Made by a program: the position numbers and the translations under genes. The notes under the pieces were generated by a model. It was not told where the DNA came from. It saw only the letters and a list, made by a program, of their open reading frames with translations, and did no database searches. A stretch of 64,000 nt of DNA from Zhengella sedimenti (GTDB taxonomy: Bacteria > Pseudomonadota > Alphaproteobacteria > Rhizobiales > Rhizobiaceae): contig NZ_JBKFFP010000004.1 of NCBI RefSeq assembly GCF_046506625.1, positions 62,001-126,000 on the forward strand. Reading direction: 5' to 3'. Shown here piece after piece: positions 17,936-26,923 of the stretch (within the stretch, counting starts at the first letter, position 1; every line of letters begins with the position of its first letter).

Positions 17936-18739
17936 CTAGTAATCTTCTCTCGCGAAACGCGTCTTTCCCGTCTTGAGATCAAAGGTCATGCGTCCTTTCC
18001 AGGACGGGCAGCAATGCGGATCGTTTTCGAGCCAGCGCAGACCGAGGAATTCGATCTTGTCCCAGTCGACATGGAATCGCTCGATGATAAAGCGCATGTC
18101 GCCGATGACATCGGTCAGCACTAGCCGAACTCCGTTCTTGCCAGATACGGCAAAATACTGCCCATGCTTGTTTCCACCCGAACATTGGCGCGTATCGATC
18201 AACATCGCGTAGGAAGATGCCCCGAAAGGCTTGATGTCATAGGCTTCGACGAACTCGAAGCCCCACTCGCTTCGGTCGTCCCCTGGACATGCCGCATAGC
18301 GGCCGACCAGCCCCGAACCCTCCGTGAGCAGGTGGCGATGGGCGGCGCGAGACGCCTCTGCCAGCAACGTCGCCGCCTGGTCGAACCCGGAAAGGCCGGC
18401 GGCTCCGGAATGAGCGGCTTGGCACGGCCCGATCACCTTGATCGCATTCCGATCCAAGTCGAGGCTGTCGCCGGGCGACAGAAACCCACTTACGCGCAGC
18501 CTGTTGCCTTCATAGGGTCTCAGGTCCGCAGGCACGCGTTGCGTACCGCTTGCGGATGATCGTGACAGGAACAGATGGATCACATACTCGCCGGTGCTCT
18601 GGTGAGTGCCGAAATCGGTTGTCTCGGAAACAAATCTGCCGTCATGGACGCATCCGGTGATTTCAACGGCAACCGGTTCGGAAGCAAGGGCTCCAGAGGC
18701 GAGGCCAAGCATGATCGCAATCAACAGCACTATTCGCAT
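17936..18739 (-). CDS. Hypothetical secreted protein
   Basis: 267 residues. The ATG at 18739 is preferred: GGAG lies about 8 nt upstream and it yields a signal peptide (MRIVLLIAIMLGLASGALAS). The mature protein has a beta-rich N-terminal half (about 25-110, including GNRLRVSGFLSPGDS) and Cys pairs. A C-terminal segment (DIGDM-like RFIIERFHVDWDKIEFLGL, then CCPSWKGRMTFDLKTGKTRF) has the look of a small beta-fold ending in a strand pair. I do not recognise a family. The stop codon (TAG at 17936-17938) coincides with the boundary of the IS630 remnant, so the original C-terminus may differ. Confidence 0.7.
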   Translation of the reverse strand: MRIVLLIAIMLGLASGALASEPVAVEITGCVHDGRFVSETTDFGTHQSTGEYVIHLFLSRSSASGTQRVPADLRPYEGNRLRVSGFLSPGDSLDLDRNAIKVIGPCQAAHSGAAGLSGFDQAATLLAEASRAAHRHLLTEGSGLVGRYAACPGDDRSEWGFEFVEAYDIKPFGASSYAMLIDTRQCSGGNKHGQYFAVSGKNGVRLVLTDVIGDMRFIIERFHVDWDKIEFLGLRWLENDPHCCPSWKGRMTFDLKTGKTRFAREDY

Positions 18740-19031
18740 TTCCAATCTCCGCGATTGAAAGAGCTGAGTTCATCCGATCGCGAACCAACGGTCCCCGATC
18801 AATTCCTGAACGCCCAAGCTTCGGCGGCCTGATAAGCTAATGGAACATGCGCCTCGGGGAATGCCTTGTGATTGATCGGAATCAATTCATTGCCCTCGAA
18901 CCCTGTTGCTCACTCATTGACCTGCAACTGTGTTTTTCCTCCACTTGGGAATAGGGCCCGGCACGATCTGAAGCGCTAGCTAATGCACCCCTGGCGGGTG
19001 GTGGAGTTTCCGGGCCATCACCCTGAGACTG

Positions 19032-19244
19032 TCAGGATGCGTTCACCCCGATGCGGCGCGCACCCTTCTTCGCGCCGGATGCCTTAGGCATGGTCACCTT
19101 GAGAACGCCCTTGGAAAATTCGGCTGTGATCTTGTCTTCGACGATGCCTTCCGGAAGGCGAAAAGCCCGGCTGAACACGCCAAATCGGCGTTCGGTCAGC
19201 TCGCCTTTCTCTTCGCGCTCGGATTTCTTTTCCCCTCTGATCGG
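19032..19244 (-). pseudogene. Small heat shock protein (Hsp20) C-terminal fragment
   Basis: The minus strand encodes IRGEKKSEREEKGELTERRF, then GVFSRAFRLPEG, DKITAEFSKGVLKVTMPK and a stop. This is the last two thirds of an alpha-crystallin domain. Upstream of about 19244 the homology ends abruptly and is replaced by DNA coding on the opposite strand, so about 90-100 N-terminal residues and the start are missing. No start codon with a ribosome-binding site suits the remainder. Bases 18740-19031 hold no recognisable gene. Confidence 0.8.
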
Positions 19245-19281
19245 ATGTGCCGGTCGGTCCTGCAAGACAAATGGCCAGTAT

Positions 19282-19518
19282 ATGAGGGACACCGTGGAGA
19301 TAGCCCATGCGGGCCAGCATGGGAGGGTCCGCCTGCGATGCAGGCGGCTGCGGAACAACCGTCTTCTTGCTTCCGCCGTGAAAAGCCACCTTGAGGCCGA
19401 ACCGCGTCTGGATGTGGTGGAGATGCGCCCATCCACGGGGTCCGTCATCGTCGGGGCCGTGCCACCACTGGCGCCCGAAGCAATCGCTGGCCTGGTAGGG
19501 GAGGCGCTGGCCTGGTAG
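19282..19518 (+). CDS. HMA-like (heavy-metal-associated type) small protein, probably truncated
   Basis: 78 residues from ATG 19282. The sequence has the HMA_2-like pattern GRVRLRCRRLRNNRLLASAV then LEAEPRLDVVEMRPSTGSVI. No CxxC metal site is present, as is usual for this subgroup. The reading frame is closed by a 20-bp tandem duplication (19486-19530); without it the frame would run on. It lies in a remnant-rich stretch next to a DUF5132 gene. HMA_2 proteins, DUF5132 proteins and P-type ATPases often occur together, and no ATPase is present here. No good ribosome-binding site is seen. It may be a pseudogene. Confidence 0.5.
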   Translation: MRDTVEIAHAGQHGRVRLRCRRLRNNRLLASAVKSHLEAEPRLDVVEMRPSTGSVIVGAVPPLAPEAIAGLVGEALAW

Positions 19519-19530
19519 GGGAGGCGCTGG
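19486..19530. repeat. 20-bp tandem duplication
   Basis: CCTGGTAGGGGAGGCGCTGG occurs twice in direct succession (19491-19510 and 19511-19530), with the last 5 bp of the unit also just before. The extra 20 bp shifts the frame of the HMA-like gene and introduces its stop (TGG TAG). Confidence 0.95.
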
Positions 19531-19635
19531 CGAGGGCATTGGATGGGAGCGCGCCGGCAAATGCGCCCCTTCGTGAAATGGCTGGCGGGCAGGCGCCGGT
19601 TTACCGGCGTCATTTCCATCATCGAATCGCCGACC

Positions 19636-19920
19636 TCAGGCTTTTGCAGGTTCCGCGTCATCGGCGCCCTCTTCTGCCTCGGCAGCCGCTGCCCCGGCTT
19701 CTTCCTTCATGTTCGCGCGGATGTCGGCGAACATGTCCTCGAAATGCTCGAAGGCTTCTGCGCCGGCCATCTTCAGGTCATCGAAAATTGTTGATCCGTT
19801 CTTCATGGCGGAACGCAGGAAAGGACGCCCAGCGCGAGCCACTGCGGCCGCGACGCCGGATACAAGCAGGATTGCGCCCGTGGCGACCACGGCTCCGAGA
19901 ATGAACGTTTTCTTTCCCAT
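19636..19920 (-). CDS. DUF5132-like small membrane protein
   Basis: 94 residues from ATG 19920, with GGAG about 8 nt upstream. One N-terminal transmembrane helix (MGKKTFILGAVVATGAILLV...) and an amphipathic, Lys/Ala/Glu-rich segment RPFLRSAMKNGSTIFDDLKM follow, ending in an acidic Ala/Glu tail. This is the layout of DUF5132 proteins found beside HMA-type metal-handling genes. It lies convergent to the HMA-like gene. Role unknown. Confidence 0.65.
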   Translation of the reverse strand: MGKKTFILGAVVATGAILLVSGVAAAVARAGRPFLRSAMKNGSTIFDDLKMAGAEAFEHFEDMFADIRANMKEEAGAAAAEAEEGADDAEPAKA

Positions 19921-20147
19921 CGAATTGCTCCAAAAACGACAGGACGGGGCCGCAAGGATCATCGTATCTTATGGCATCGCCAACATGCGCATCTGCGTTG
20001 ACGGATATCAAGACGCATTGGTTTGGCCACTCCGGTTGTGCCGTCCAGAAGCAGCAGGCTGCTTGCGCTCCGCGCCATGGTATCTTGAAAACCGGCATGC
20101 AGCGCCTTCCGGCCAGTACGTAGGCCCGCCAGCAAGCGGCCTCGCCA

Positions 20148-21284
20148 TCAGGCGACCCGCTGGCCCTCGCGCCAGACCGAGCGGACAACAGGCACGTCTC
20201 CGGTTCTGCGGACACGGACGAGATCGGCGCGCAGGCCGGTCGCGATCCGGCCACGATCGTTCAGCCCGACTGTCCGAGCCGGGGTCGCGGTGACAAGGCG
20301 GATGGCGCGGGCCAGGTCCATGCCTTCCACATTTTCGGCCAGCACGAAGGGCGCGTGTAGCAGGCTTGCCGGAACATAGTCGGAGGACAGCACATCCAGA
20401 ACACCTGCTTCGGCGAGCGCGCGCGCGGAAATGTTGCCGGAATGCGATTTGCCACGAACGACGTTCGGCGCACCCATCAGCACCGACATGCCAGCCGCAT
20501 GGCTGGCGTCGGCCGCTTCGCGCGAAGTCGGAAACTCGGCCAGGCGGACTCCGAAGCGTTTTGCTTCCTCGACATGCTCCAGCGTGGCGTCGTCATGGCT
20601 GGCGATCGTGACGCCACGCGCCGCGCAGGCATCGGCGATCTCACGGCGATGCGGCGCGGCATACCGCGCCGATGCATCCTGGCGGCGCTTGACGAAATGG
20701 GCGAAGGCTTCATCGGAAAGGCCCCGCTTCTCCTTGTAGTAGAGCACGTACTGATCCATGGTCTGGAACTGGCGCTGGCCTGGCGCATGATCCATGAGCG
20801 AGGCAAGGCCGACCATGGGATCGGTGCGGAAATCCTCGAAATGCTCGATGACATCGGCGGCCGAGACCTCGCAGCGCAAATGGATGCGATGCTCCGCGCG
20901 CAGCCGGTCTTCCCGTGCCGCCTGCGCCAGCGCATCGGCAATGAGGCGCATTTCGCCCTTTGCGAAACCGCCTTCTTCATCGGATCCCAGGCGCAGGCAG
21001 TCGAAGACCGTCGTGATGCCGGAGGCCGCTACCTGCGCGTCATGCGCCTGGATGGCCGAGATCGCGTTCCAGCGCACGCCCGGGCGCGGCGAATAGTGCG
21101 CTTCGAGATGATCGGTATGCAGTTCGATCAGGCCGGGGAGGAGATAATCGCCCTCCAGGTCCTCGCCGCCTGCGGACCGGCCGTTGTCGATACAGGCGAT
21201 CCGGCCGTCGCGAATGACGATCGTGCCGTCGATGACTTCGTCCTCAAGCACGAGGCGGGTATTGGTGAAGACCTTTTCAGACAT
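20148..21284 (-). CDS. phnM: Alpha-D-ribose 1-methylphosphonate 5-triphosphate diphosphatase
   Basis: 378 residues, full length. It removes pyrophosphate from ribose 1-methylphosphonate 5-triphosphate to form the substrate of PhnJ. It is an amidohydrolase-fold enzyme: LLPGLIELHTDHLEAHYSPR carries the first metal ligands, with IASHDDATLEH and GAPNVVRGKSHSGNIS further along. It is the last gene of the phn run. Its start overlaps the preceding DUF1045 gene by 8 bp. Downstream to 19963 I find no phnN. Confidence 0.95.
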   Translation of the reverse strand: MSEKVFTNTRLVLEDEVIDGTIVIRDGRIACIDNGRSAGGEDLEGDYLLPGLIELHTDHLEAHYSPRPGVRWNAISAIQAHDAQVAASGITTVFDCLRLGSDEEGGFAKGEMRLIADALAQAAREDRLRAEHRIHLRCEVSAADVIEHFEDFRTDPMVGLASLMDHAPGQRQFQTMDQYVLYYKEKRGLSDEAFAHFVKRRQDASARYAAPHRREIADACAARGVTIASHDDATLEHVEEAKRFGVRLAEFPTSREAADASHAAGMSVLMGAPNVVRGKSHSGNISARALAEAGVLDVLSSDYVPASLLHAPFVLAENVEGMDLARAIRLVTATPARTVGLNDRGRIATGLRADLVRVRRTGDVPVVRSVWREGQRVA

Positions 21285-22005
21285 GGGAAAGCGCCGGTTT
21301 CTGGCAGGGAATTGGCTGCCTGAAACGATGCAGGCTACGGACGGTGAATGGCGCGCCGGGCTCGTTTTCAGCGAACAGGGCCAGTCCGCCGACGGTCAGA
21401 GCCTCTCCGATCCGAGGGCCGAAATGATTCCGGATCGCCGTTTCCGCAAGTTCTTGCTTTTCAGGCTCGACAGGTCCCGTAAGGGTCATGTGAAAGCGGA
21501 ACTCCTCGCGCACATAGGGATAACCCCATTGCAGGAGGTTCTTTCTCTGCCTTGCCGTCAGCTGGTCCGGATCGCGCCGCGCGATGTCGATCTCGCTGAG
21601 CGGGGCCATCAACGGATGGAAGTGCTCGACCGCGGCGCTTTCCATCGCATTGAGTGCATCGACAGGACTTGACGGAACCAGGGCGAAAAAGCGTCCGATG
21701 CGGCCCAGCGCCAGTTCCGGGATGTCGAAGGCCTCGTATTGCGTGCAAAAGGCATCAAGCGATGCCTCGATCGCGCTGGCGTCCAGCCCTGGTGCAAGCT
21801 GGAACGGGGCGACGATGGTCCCGTGAAACCCGTATCGCCGCGGCGCGGCGGTCATGAAGGCGATTTCGGCACGTTCAAGGCCGGCGTGACCGGTCTGCGC
21901 AACGGGTTCACCGGTGAAGGCATCGCGGCCCAGCCATCCGGACGCGGCCATGGTCAGCGGATGTTCCGCGGGCGGCGTGAAATAGATCGCGTAACGCATC
22001 GTCAT
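21277..22005 (-). CDS. DUF1045 phosphonate-metabolism protein (2H phosphoesterase superfamily)
   Basis: 242 residues (ATG at 22005 or 21999). It has the two H-x-T/S motifs of 2H phosphoesterases, FHGT (YGFHGTIVAPF) and FHMT (EFRFHMTLTGPV), about 125 residues apart. Such genes are frequent in rhizobial phn operons. As neither phnP nor phnN is in the window, it is a good candidate for opening the 5-phosphoribosyl 1,2-cyclic phosphate made by C-P lyase; that is inference. The 5' end follows phnE2 after 61 bp; the 3' end overlaps phnM. Confidence 0.9.
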   Translation of the reverse strand: MTMRYAIYFTPPAEHPLTMAASGWLGRDAFTGEPVAQTGHAGLERAEIAFMTAAPRRYGFHGTIVAPFQLAPGLDASAIEASLDAFCTQYEAFDIPELALGRIGRFFALVPSSPVDALNAMESAAVEHFHPLMAPLSEIDIARRDPDQLTARQRKNLLQWGYPYVREEFRFHMTLTGPVEPEKQELAETAIRNHFGPRIGEALTVGGLALFAENEPGAPFTVRSLHRFRQPIPCQKPALSHV

Positions 22006-22066
22006 GATCCTTCCGGTTTTCCGCCCCGATAGTCGATTTGCATGACAGCCTGACGATGCATCGCCT

Positions 22067-23422
22067 TCATCGCGTGCCCCGGCCGATCAGCTTCAGCCGC
22101 AGCCAACCCGACAGCGTGTCCATGGCCATCACAAGCAGAATGATGAGAATGATGTAGTAGGAGACCTCTTCCCAGTCCTTCTGCGTGGCGATTGCCTGCG
22201 TCAGGAGCAAGCCGATGCCGCCGCCGACAATGGCGCCGATGACGGTGGCGCTGCGCGTGTTGGATTCGAAATAATAGAGCACCTGGCTCAGGAAGACCGG
22301 CGTGACTTGTGGCAAGACACCGAAACGCGCCCGCTGCATGGCATTCGCCCCGGTCGAACGGACCCCTTCGATCTGGCGGTCATCGACGTTTTCCAAGGCC
22401 TCGGAAAACATCTTTCCGAAGGAACCCGTGTCGGTCATCAGGATGGCGAGCGCACCGGTCAGCGGTCCGGGTCCGAAGGCCCGGCTGAGAATGATCGTCC
22501 AGATCAGGCCGTCGACGCCCCGCACGAAATCGAAGAGACGGCGCAGCAGGAAACGGATGGACCGGGCCGGCGCGAAGTTGGATGCGGCCATGAAGGCGAG
22601 CGGCAGGGCGATCAGCGCCGCGCTCATCGTGCCGAGGAAGGCCATGAGCAATGTCTCGAACAGGGCCCAGTAAACATCGGCATGACGCCACATGCGGTTT
22701 TGAAGGAATTCCGACACCATGTATCCGGCATTGCTGCGCGCGGGGTCGATGCGTTCGCCTGAAACGGCCAGCGTGAACAGTTCCGCTACGCCCTTGCCGG
22801 AAAACGGGCTGTCGAGCGTGAAGAAGAAGAGTTCCCAGCCGTAGCTGTAGCGGAAGGTCTCGGTTCGCGCATTGGTGACGGAGATCCGTCCGCCGGGGAC
22901 GGTCAGGGTTGCACGCGTCGACGAGGCGTTGATCCATTCCGGGGAGGTGCCGTCCGGCGTTGTCACGACAATCTGGCGGCCATCGCGCCGGATTTCGACC
23001 GTGCCATAGCCAAGCCGTTCGTAGACGACCGTGTCGCCCCGGTAACGGACAGTCTGGCCCTGCGGAAGGCCGATGTCGACATCGCCACCATCGACCCGGA
23101 CCCAGTCCGGATAGACACCGTCGGGATAGACGCCTTTTGCCTCTCCCTCGATGGCGACGGAGAACGTGCCGTTGCGGTTGTCCCTGGTGACATGGGTCTT
23201 GTAGGAGACGAAGTCCGACAGGAGGATGCCGACATTGTCGAGGCGTGCCTTCGCCATGACGCCGGGAACGTCGAAGGCAAAGAAGACATAGACCAGATAG
23301 GCGAGAACGATCACGGGCACCGACATGGCCGCCAGTTTCCGGCGCCGGAACGACCGTTGGACGGTCACACCCAGCCGGACGGACGTTCGCGAAGGGCGGT
23401 CGAGCACGGCATCCAGCGACAT
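22067..23422 (-). CDS. phnE: Phosphonate ABC transporter permease, long form
   Basis: 451 residues, about 170 longer than the partner permease. One TM helix (about 32-50) is followed by a beta-rich extracytoplasmic domain (about 55-225) and then a typical permease core. The EAA-like loop is GVRSTGANAMQRARFGVLPQ. This is the second PhnE type paired with a short PhnE in rhizobia. It starts 3 bp after the phnE1 stop. It imports phosphonates or phosphite esters across the inner membrane together with PhnC, PhnD and PhnE1. Confidence 0.93.
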   Translation of the reverse strand: MSLDAVLDRPSRTSVRLGVTVQRSFRRRKLAAMSVPVIVLAYLVYVFFAFDVPGVMAKARLDNVGILLSDFVSYKTHVTRDNRNGTFSVAIEGEAKGVYPDGVYPDWVRVDGGDVDIGLPQGQTVRYRGDTVVYERLGYGTVEIRRDGRQIVVTTPDGTSPEWINASSTRATLTVPGGRISVTNARTETFRYSYGWELFFFTLDSPFSGKGVAELFTLAVSGERIDPARSNAGYMVSEFLQNRMWRHADVYWALFETLLMAFLGTMSAALIALPLAFMAASNFAPARSIRFLLRRLFDFVRGVDGLIWTIILSRAFGPGPLTGALAILMTDTGSFGKMFSEALENVDDRQIEGVRSTGANAMQRARFGVLPQVTPVFLSQVLYYFESNTRSATVIGAIVGGGIGLLLTQAIATQKDWEEVSYYIILIILLVMAMDTLSGWLRLKLIGRGTR

Positions 23423-23425
23423 TGT

Positions 23426-24286
23426 TCAGGCTCCGTGGACGAGGCGCGCGCGCAGACGGCCGGACAGCTGGTCGATCGCGACGATCGCAAGGAAGAGGAG
23501 AATGAAGATCGCCACGACCTCGTCATAGCGGCCTGTGCCCCATTGCATCGCGATCTTCAGGTCGTAGCCGATGCCGCCGGACCCGACGAAGCCGAGGATG
23601 GCGGATGCGCGCACGTTGATCTCGAGGCGCAGCAGGGCATAGGACAGCCAGTTCGGGCTGACCTGTGGCACGACGCCGAGCCACATGCGCTGGGTCCAGT
23701 TGGCGCCAACGGAGGTCAGGCCCTCGACCGGCTTGAGATCGGCGTTCTCGTTGACCTCCGAGAACAGCTTGCCGAGCGCGCCCACGGTATGGAAGGCGAT
23801 CGCGATGACCGCCGGGATGGGGCCGCCGCCGATGATGAAGATGAGGATGAGCGCGATCACGATCTCCGGTAGCGCACGCATGATATCCATCATGCGCCGT
23901 ACCACCGGGATCAGCGGGGGATGGGCGGCAAGGCCGCGTGTGGCCAAAAGCGACAGCACCACCGCACCAAGTCCGCCGACCAGTGTCGCCACGGCAGCGA
24001 TGTTGATCGTCTCGATAAGGGAGGGGAGGAATTGCAGGAACAGGCCCGGCAGGTTGGCTGCCTTTTGGATGCCTTCGGCAAGAACTTCGCCGGGAAATTC
24101 GAAGAAACGGTGGATGCCATCCCAGAAACCGCCGGCGTTGCGGCTGTCGGCCAGTTGGAAGCCGGAAATCATCAGCAACGCGAACAACATGACGATGATC
24201 GCGCTATAAAGCTGCTTGCGGCGCGCCTGTTCCAGATAGGCGTGTCCGACGGGGGGAACTGGCGCAGTGGTGACGGATCTGGTCAT
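23426..24286 (-). CDS. phnE: Phosphonate ABC transporter permease, short form
   Basis: 286 residues from ATG 24286 (MTRSVTTAPVPPVGHAYLEQ). The frame is open further upstream but lacks permease features there. TM helices span about 30-50 and the C-terminal half. The permease loop GLTSVGANWTQRMWLGVVPQ parallels that of phnE2. It follows phnD after 67 bp and abuts phnE2, consistent with one transporter built from both permeases. Confidence 0.93.
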   Translation of the reverse strand: MTRSVTTAPVPPVGHAYLEQARRKQLYSAIIVMLFALLMISGFQLADSRNAGGFWDGIHRFFEFPGEVLAEGIQKAANLPGLFLQFLPSLIETINIAAVATLVGGLGAVVLSLLATRGLAAHPPLIPVVRRMMDIMRALPEIVIALILIFIIGGGPIPAVIAIAFHTVGALGKLFSEVNENADLKPVEGLTSVGANWTQRMWLGVVPQVSPNWLSYALLRLEINVRASAILGFVGSGGIGYDLKIAMQWGTGRYDEVVAIFILLFLAIVAIDQLSGRLRARLVHGA

Positions 24287-24353
24287 GGATGTTCCGGACA
24301 GGACGGCGGCGGGCATCCTCGCCGGATGCCCGCCGCCAGGTGTCAAAATGGGA

Positions 24354-25265
24354 TCAGCTGCCCTTGGCCTTGCGGACCTCGATGATGGTCTCATAGGCTT
24401 CATGGGTGATCGGCTGGAAGCCTGCGGTTTCACCGGCCGCCATGTTGTAGGCGCACTGGGCGTCCTGGGCGTGCAGGCCCTTCAGGAAGTCGGTGACCTT
24501 GGTCTTGACGTCGGCCGGCAGCGAACGGCGCAGGACGATCGGGCCTTCCGGGATCGGCTTGGACTTCCAGATCTCGACCAGGTCGTTCATGTCGACCAGG
24601 CCGGCATCAACAGCCTTGCGGAGTGCGCCGGAATTGTAGCCGTCTTCCCAGTTGCCCTGACCATCGGCCCAGGTCACGCCGGCATCGATGTCGCCGTTCT
24701 TCACCGCGACGATGGTCTGCTCGTGACCGCCCGTGAACACGACTTCGCCGAAATAGGCGCCGCTTTCCATCGTCGAGCCCGTCTCACGCGGGATCTCGAT
24801 GGAGGGGATCAGGTAGCCGGAGGTAGAATTCGGATCGCCGAAACCGAACTTCTTGCCCTTGACGTCGGCCAGCGAGGTAATTCCGCTGTCCTTGCGGGCA
24901 AAACCGATGGAATGATAGGCGTAGGATCCGTCGAGATTGGTCTTGACGAGGACCACGTCCACGGCTTCCGGGTTGGTCAGGTAGGTCTTGGCATAGGACG
25001 AGGCGCCGAGCCAGGCCATGTCGATGGTGCCGCCAAGAAGCCCCTGGATGACGCCGTCATAGTCTGCAGGGGTGAAAATCTTGGTTTCAACGCCAAGCAG
25101 GTCCTGCACATAGGCACGGACGCATTCGTTGGACGTCAGACGGTCCTGGGCGTTTTCGCCACCAAGCACGCCGATGCGGAATTCCTTGATGTCCTCGGCC
25201 GAAGCCGGAGCGGCAAATGCGATGGCTGCCAGCGAGGCTGCAGCGAGAAGGGCTTTCCTGAACAT
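24354..25265 (-). CDS. phnD: Phosphonate ABC transporter substrate-binding protein
   Basis: 303 residues. Start ATG 25265 is chosen for AGGAG at the right spacing and the signal peptide MFRKALLAAASLAAIAFAAP. The mature protein has the PhnD pattern: FRIGVLGGENAQDRL near the N-terminus, GGTIDMAWLGASSYAKTY, and FGDPNSTSGYLIPS, the conserved phosphonate-pocket region. It is periplasmic and delivers substrate to PhnCE1E2. The flanking genes are phnC upstream (59 bp) and phnE1 downstream. Confidence 0.95.
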   Translation of the reverse strand: MFRKALLAAASLAAIAFAAPASAEDIKEFRIGVLGGENAQDRLTSNECVRAYVQDLLGVETKIFTPADYDGVIQGLLGGTIDMAWLGASSYAKTYLTNPEAVDVVLVKTNLDGSYAYHSIGFARKDSGITSLADVKGKKFGFGDPNSTSGYLIPSIEIPRETGSTMESGAYFGEVVFTGGHEQTIVAVKNGDIDAGVTWADGQGNWEDGYNSGALRKAVDAGLVDMNDLVEIWKSKPIPEGPIVLRRSLPADVKTKVTDFLKGLHAQDAQCAYNMAAGETAGFQPITHEAYETIIEVRKAKGS

Positions 25266-25324
25266 GCGAGTTCTCCTGGTTGAAGCCGGTCCATCCGGCC
25301 CGTTTCTCAAGTTCCGGTCCGTTC

Positions 25325-26179
25325 TCAGGCAGGGGTGACGGCACCGGTTTCCAGCATCCGCCGGCTGGCGGCTTGCGGAATTCCTTCCGATCTTGCAGCC
25401 GCCCCCTCAAGGGCGGTCGAGGTCATGTCTTCCGACAGTTCGCCGTCGGCGACGCCGTAGATCATGCGCACCGCGTCGGTGGTCAGTTCGCTGGCAGGAC
25501 CGTCGAACACGACCTTTCCGGCCGCCATGCCGATGATCCGCTCGCAATAGGCGCGCGCGGTGTCGAGCGTATGGAGGTTCGTGATGACGGTGAGGCCGTG
25601 ATCGCGGTTGATGCTGGCGAGCGCATCCATGACGATCTTTGCATTGAGCGGGTCGAGCGAGGCAATGGGCTCGTCGGCCAGGATCATCTTGGGCGCCTGC
25701 ATGAGCGCCCGGGCGATTGCGACGCGCTGTTGCTGGCCGCCCGACAGGGCTTCGGCCCGCTTCAGCGCATTCTCGCTGACCCCGAGGCTTTCCAGGATAT
25801 CCACCGCCCGCAGGATGTCTTCGCGCGGATAGATGTTGAACAGGGTGCTGATCGTCGAGCGGCGGTTCAAGGTTCCGTGCAGCACGTTGGCCACGACATC
25901 GAGGCGCGGCACGAGATTGAACTGCTGGAAGATCATGGCGCAATCGCGCTGCCAACTGCGAAGCGCACTGCCGCGAAGGGCGGAAACTTCCGTTCCCTCG
26001 AAACGGATGACACCCTCCGACACGCCGATGAGGCGGTTGATCATGCGCAGCAATGTCGACTTGCCGGCGCCGGACCGGCCTATGATGCCGACCATCTGCC
26101 CCTGGGGGATGGAGAGCGTGACGGAATCGACCGCCGTGTTGGCCCCGAAGCGGCGGGTCACATCGGTGAGTTCAAGCAT
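25325..26179 (-). CDS. phnC: Phosphonate ABC transporter ATP-binding protein
   Basis: 284 residues from ATG 26179. Walker A GRSGAGKSTLL, Q-loop FQQFNLVPRLDV, signature LSGGQQQRVAIARAL, Walker B MILADEPIASLD. The sequence FNLVPRLDVVANVLHG is typical of PhnC. A C-terminal extension of about 35 residues beyond the core is slightly longer than usual. A Pho box lies 84 bp upstream, suggesting that phnC is the first gene of its own transcript under phosphate limitation. Confidence 0.95.
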   Translation of the reverse strand: MLELTDVTRRFGANTAVDSVTLSIPQGQMVGIIGRSGAGKSTLLRMINRLIGVSEGVIRFEGTEVSALRGSALRSWQRDCAMIFQQFNLVPRLDVVANVLHGTLNRRSTISTLFNIYPREDILRAVDILESLGVSENALKRAEALSGGQQQRVAIARALMQAPKMILADEPIASLDPLNAKIVMDALASINRDHGLTVITNLHTLDTARAYCERIIGMAAGKVVFDGPASELTTDAVRMIYGVADGELSEDMTSTALEGAAARSEGIPQAASRRMLETGAVTPA

Positions 26180-26262
26180 GTTCCATCCCGTCCACAAGCC
26201 GCAGATTATTAAGAGTTCATGATTTCGCTAACGCGGTTGTGTGAAGCGTCCATGTCGCATCC

Positions 26263-26280
26263 GTGACAGTTCGGTGACAG
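26263..26280 (-). promoter_or_regulatory. Pho box upstream of phnC
   Basis: On the minus strand CTGTCACCGAACTGTCAC: two CTGTCAC units exactly 11 bp apart, matching the PhoB consensus in both halves. It lies in the gap between the acyltransferase gene and phnC. Confidence 0.85.
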
Positions 26281-26302
26281 TGCACAGCGCTGTTACGGCC
26301 GT

Positions 26303-26920
26303 TCACAGGGCTTCGTGCTTGTCGAGAAAATCCGCTGCATCGAGCGCGCGGAAATCGTGGAGCGCGGCGCGCAGGCGATCATGGTCCCAGTCCCACCACG
26401 CCAGCCGGTCCATGCGCTCGCCCATGCCTTGCGCAAATCGCAAGCGGATCAGCCGGGCAGGCACGCCGCCGATGATCGTATAGGGTTCGACATCCTTCGA
26501 AACCACGGCGCCCGCGCCGATCACCGCCCCGTTGCCCACGGTTACGCCGGGCAGGATGGTCGCGCCGTGCCCGATCCAGACGTCGTGTCCGATGGTCACC
26601 ACGTGCTCGCGCCGCCAATCGAAGAATTCCGCCTCGTTCTCGGCATCGGACCAGTAGTCGCCGGCGCGGTAAGTGAAGTGATGCAGACTTGCGCGCCAGA
26701 CCGGATGATTGGTGGCATTGATGCGCACACTGGCAGCGATGTTGGCAAACTTGCCGATTTCGGCGCACCAGACGTTTCCATCCTGCATGATGTAGGAATA
26801 GTCACCGAGCACGGTATCCTGGATGCGGCAGCGTTCCGCCACTTCGGTGAACCGTCCCAGCGTCGAACCCGCGACCTCGGCGGTGGGGTGTATGAGCGGC
26901 GAAGGCGAAAGGCGCGTCAT
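26303..26920 (-). CDS. Phosphonate-associated hexapeptide-repeat acyltransferase
   Basis: 205 residues with left-handed beta-helix hexapeptide repeats (IGHDVWIGHGATILPGVTVG, NGAVIGAGAVVSKD) and the xenobiotic acetyltransferase-type NHPVWRASLHHFTYRA loop. It belongs to the phn-associated transferase group (TIGR03308-like) that follows phnL in many C-P lyase operons. The acceptor is not known; N-acetylation of aminoalkylphosphonates has been suggested for phn acetyltransferases (PhnO), and that could apply here by analogy only. It starts 3 bp after the phnL stop. Confidence 0.9.
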   Translation of the reverse strand: MTRLSPSPLIHPTAEVAGSTLGRFTEVAERCRIQDTVLGDYSYIMQDGNVWCAEIGKFANIAASVRINATNHPVWRASLHHFTYRAGDYWSDAENEAEFFDWRREHVVTIGHDVWIGHGATILPGVTVGNGAVIGAGAVVSKDVEPYTIIGGVPARLIRLRFAQGMGERMDRLAWWDWDHDRLRAALHDFRALDAADFLDKHEAL

Positions 26921-26923
26921 CGG

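Noticed and set aside
19963..20147. Search for a phnN remnant downstream of phnM
   Set aside because: No Walker A or other PhnN-like sequence in any frame.
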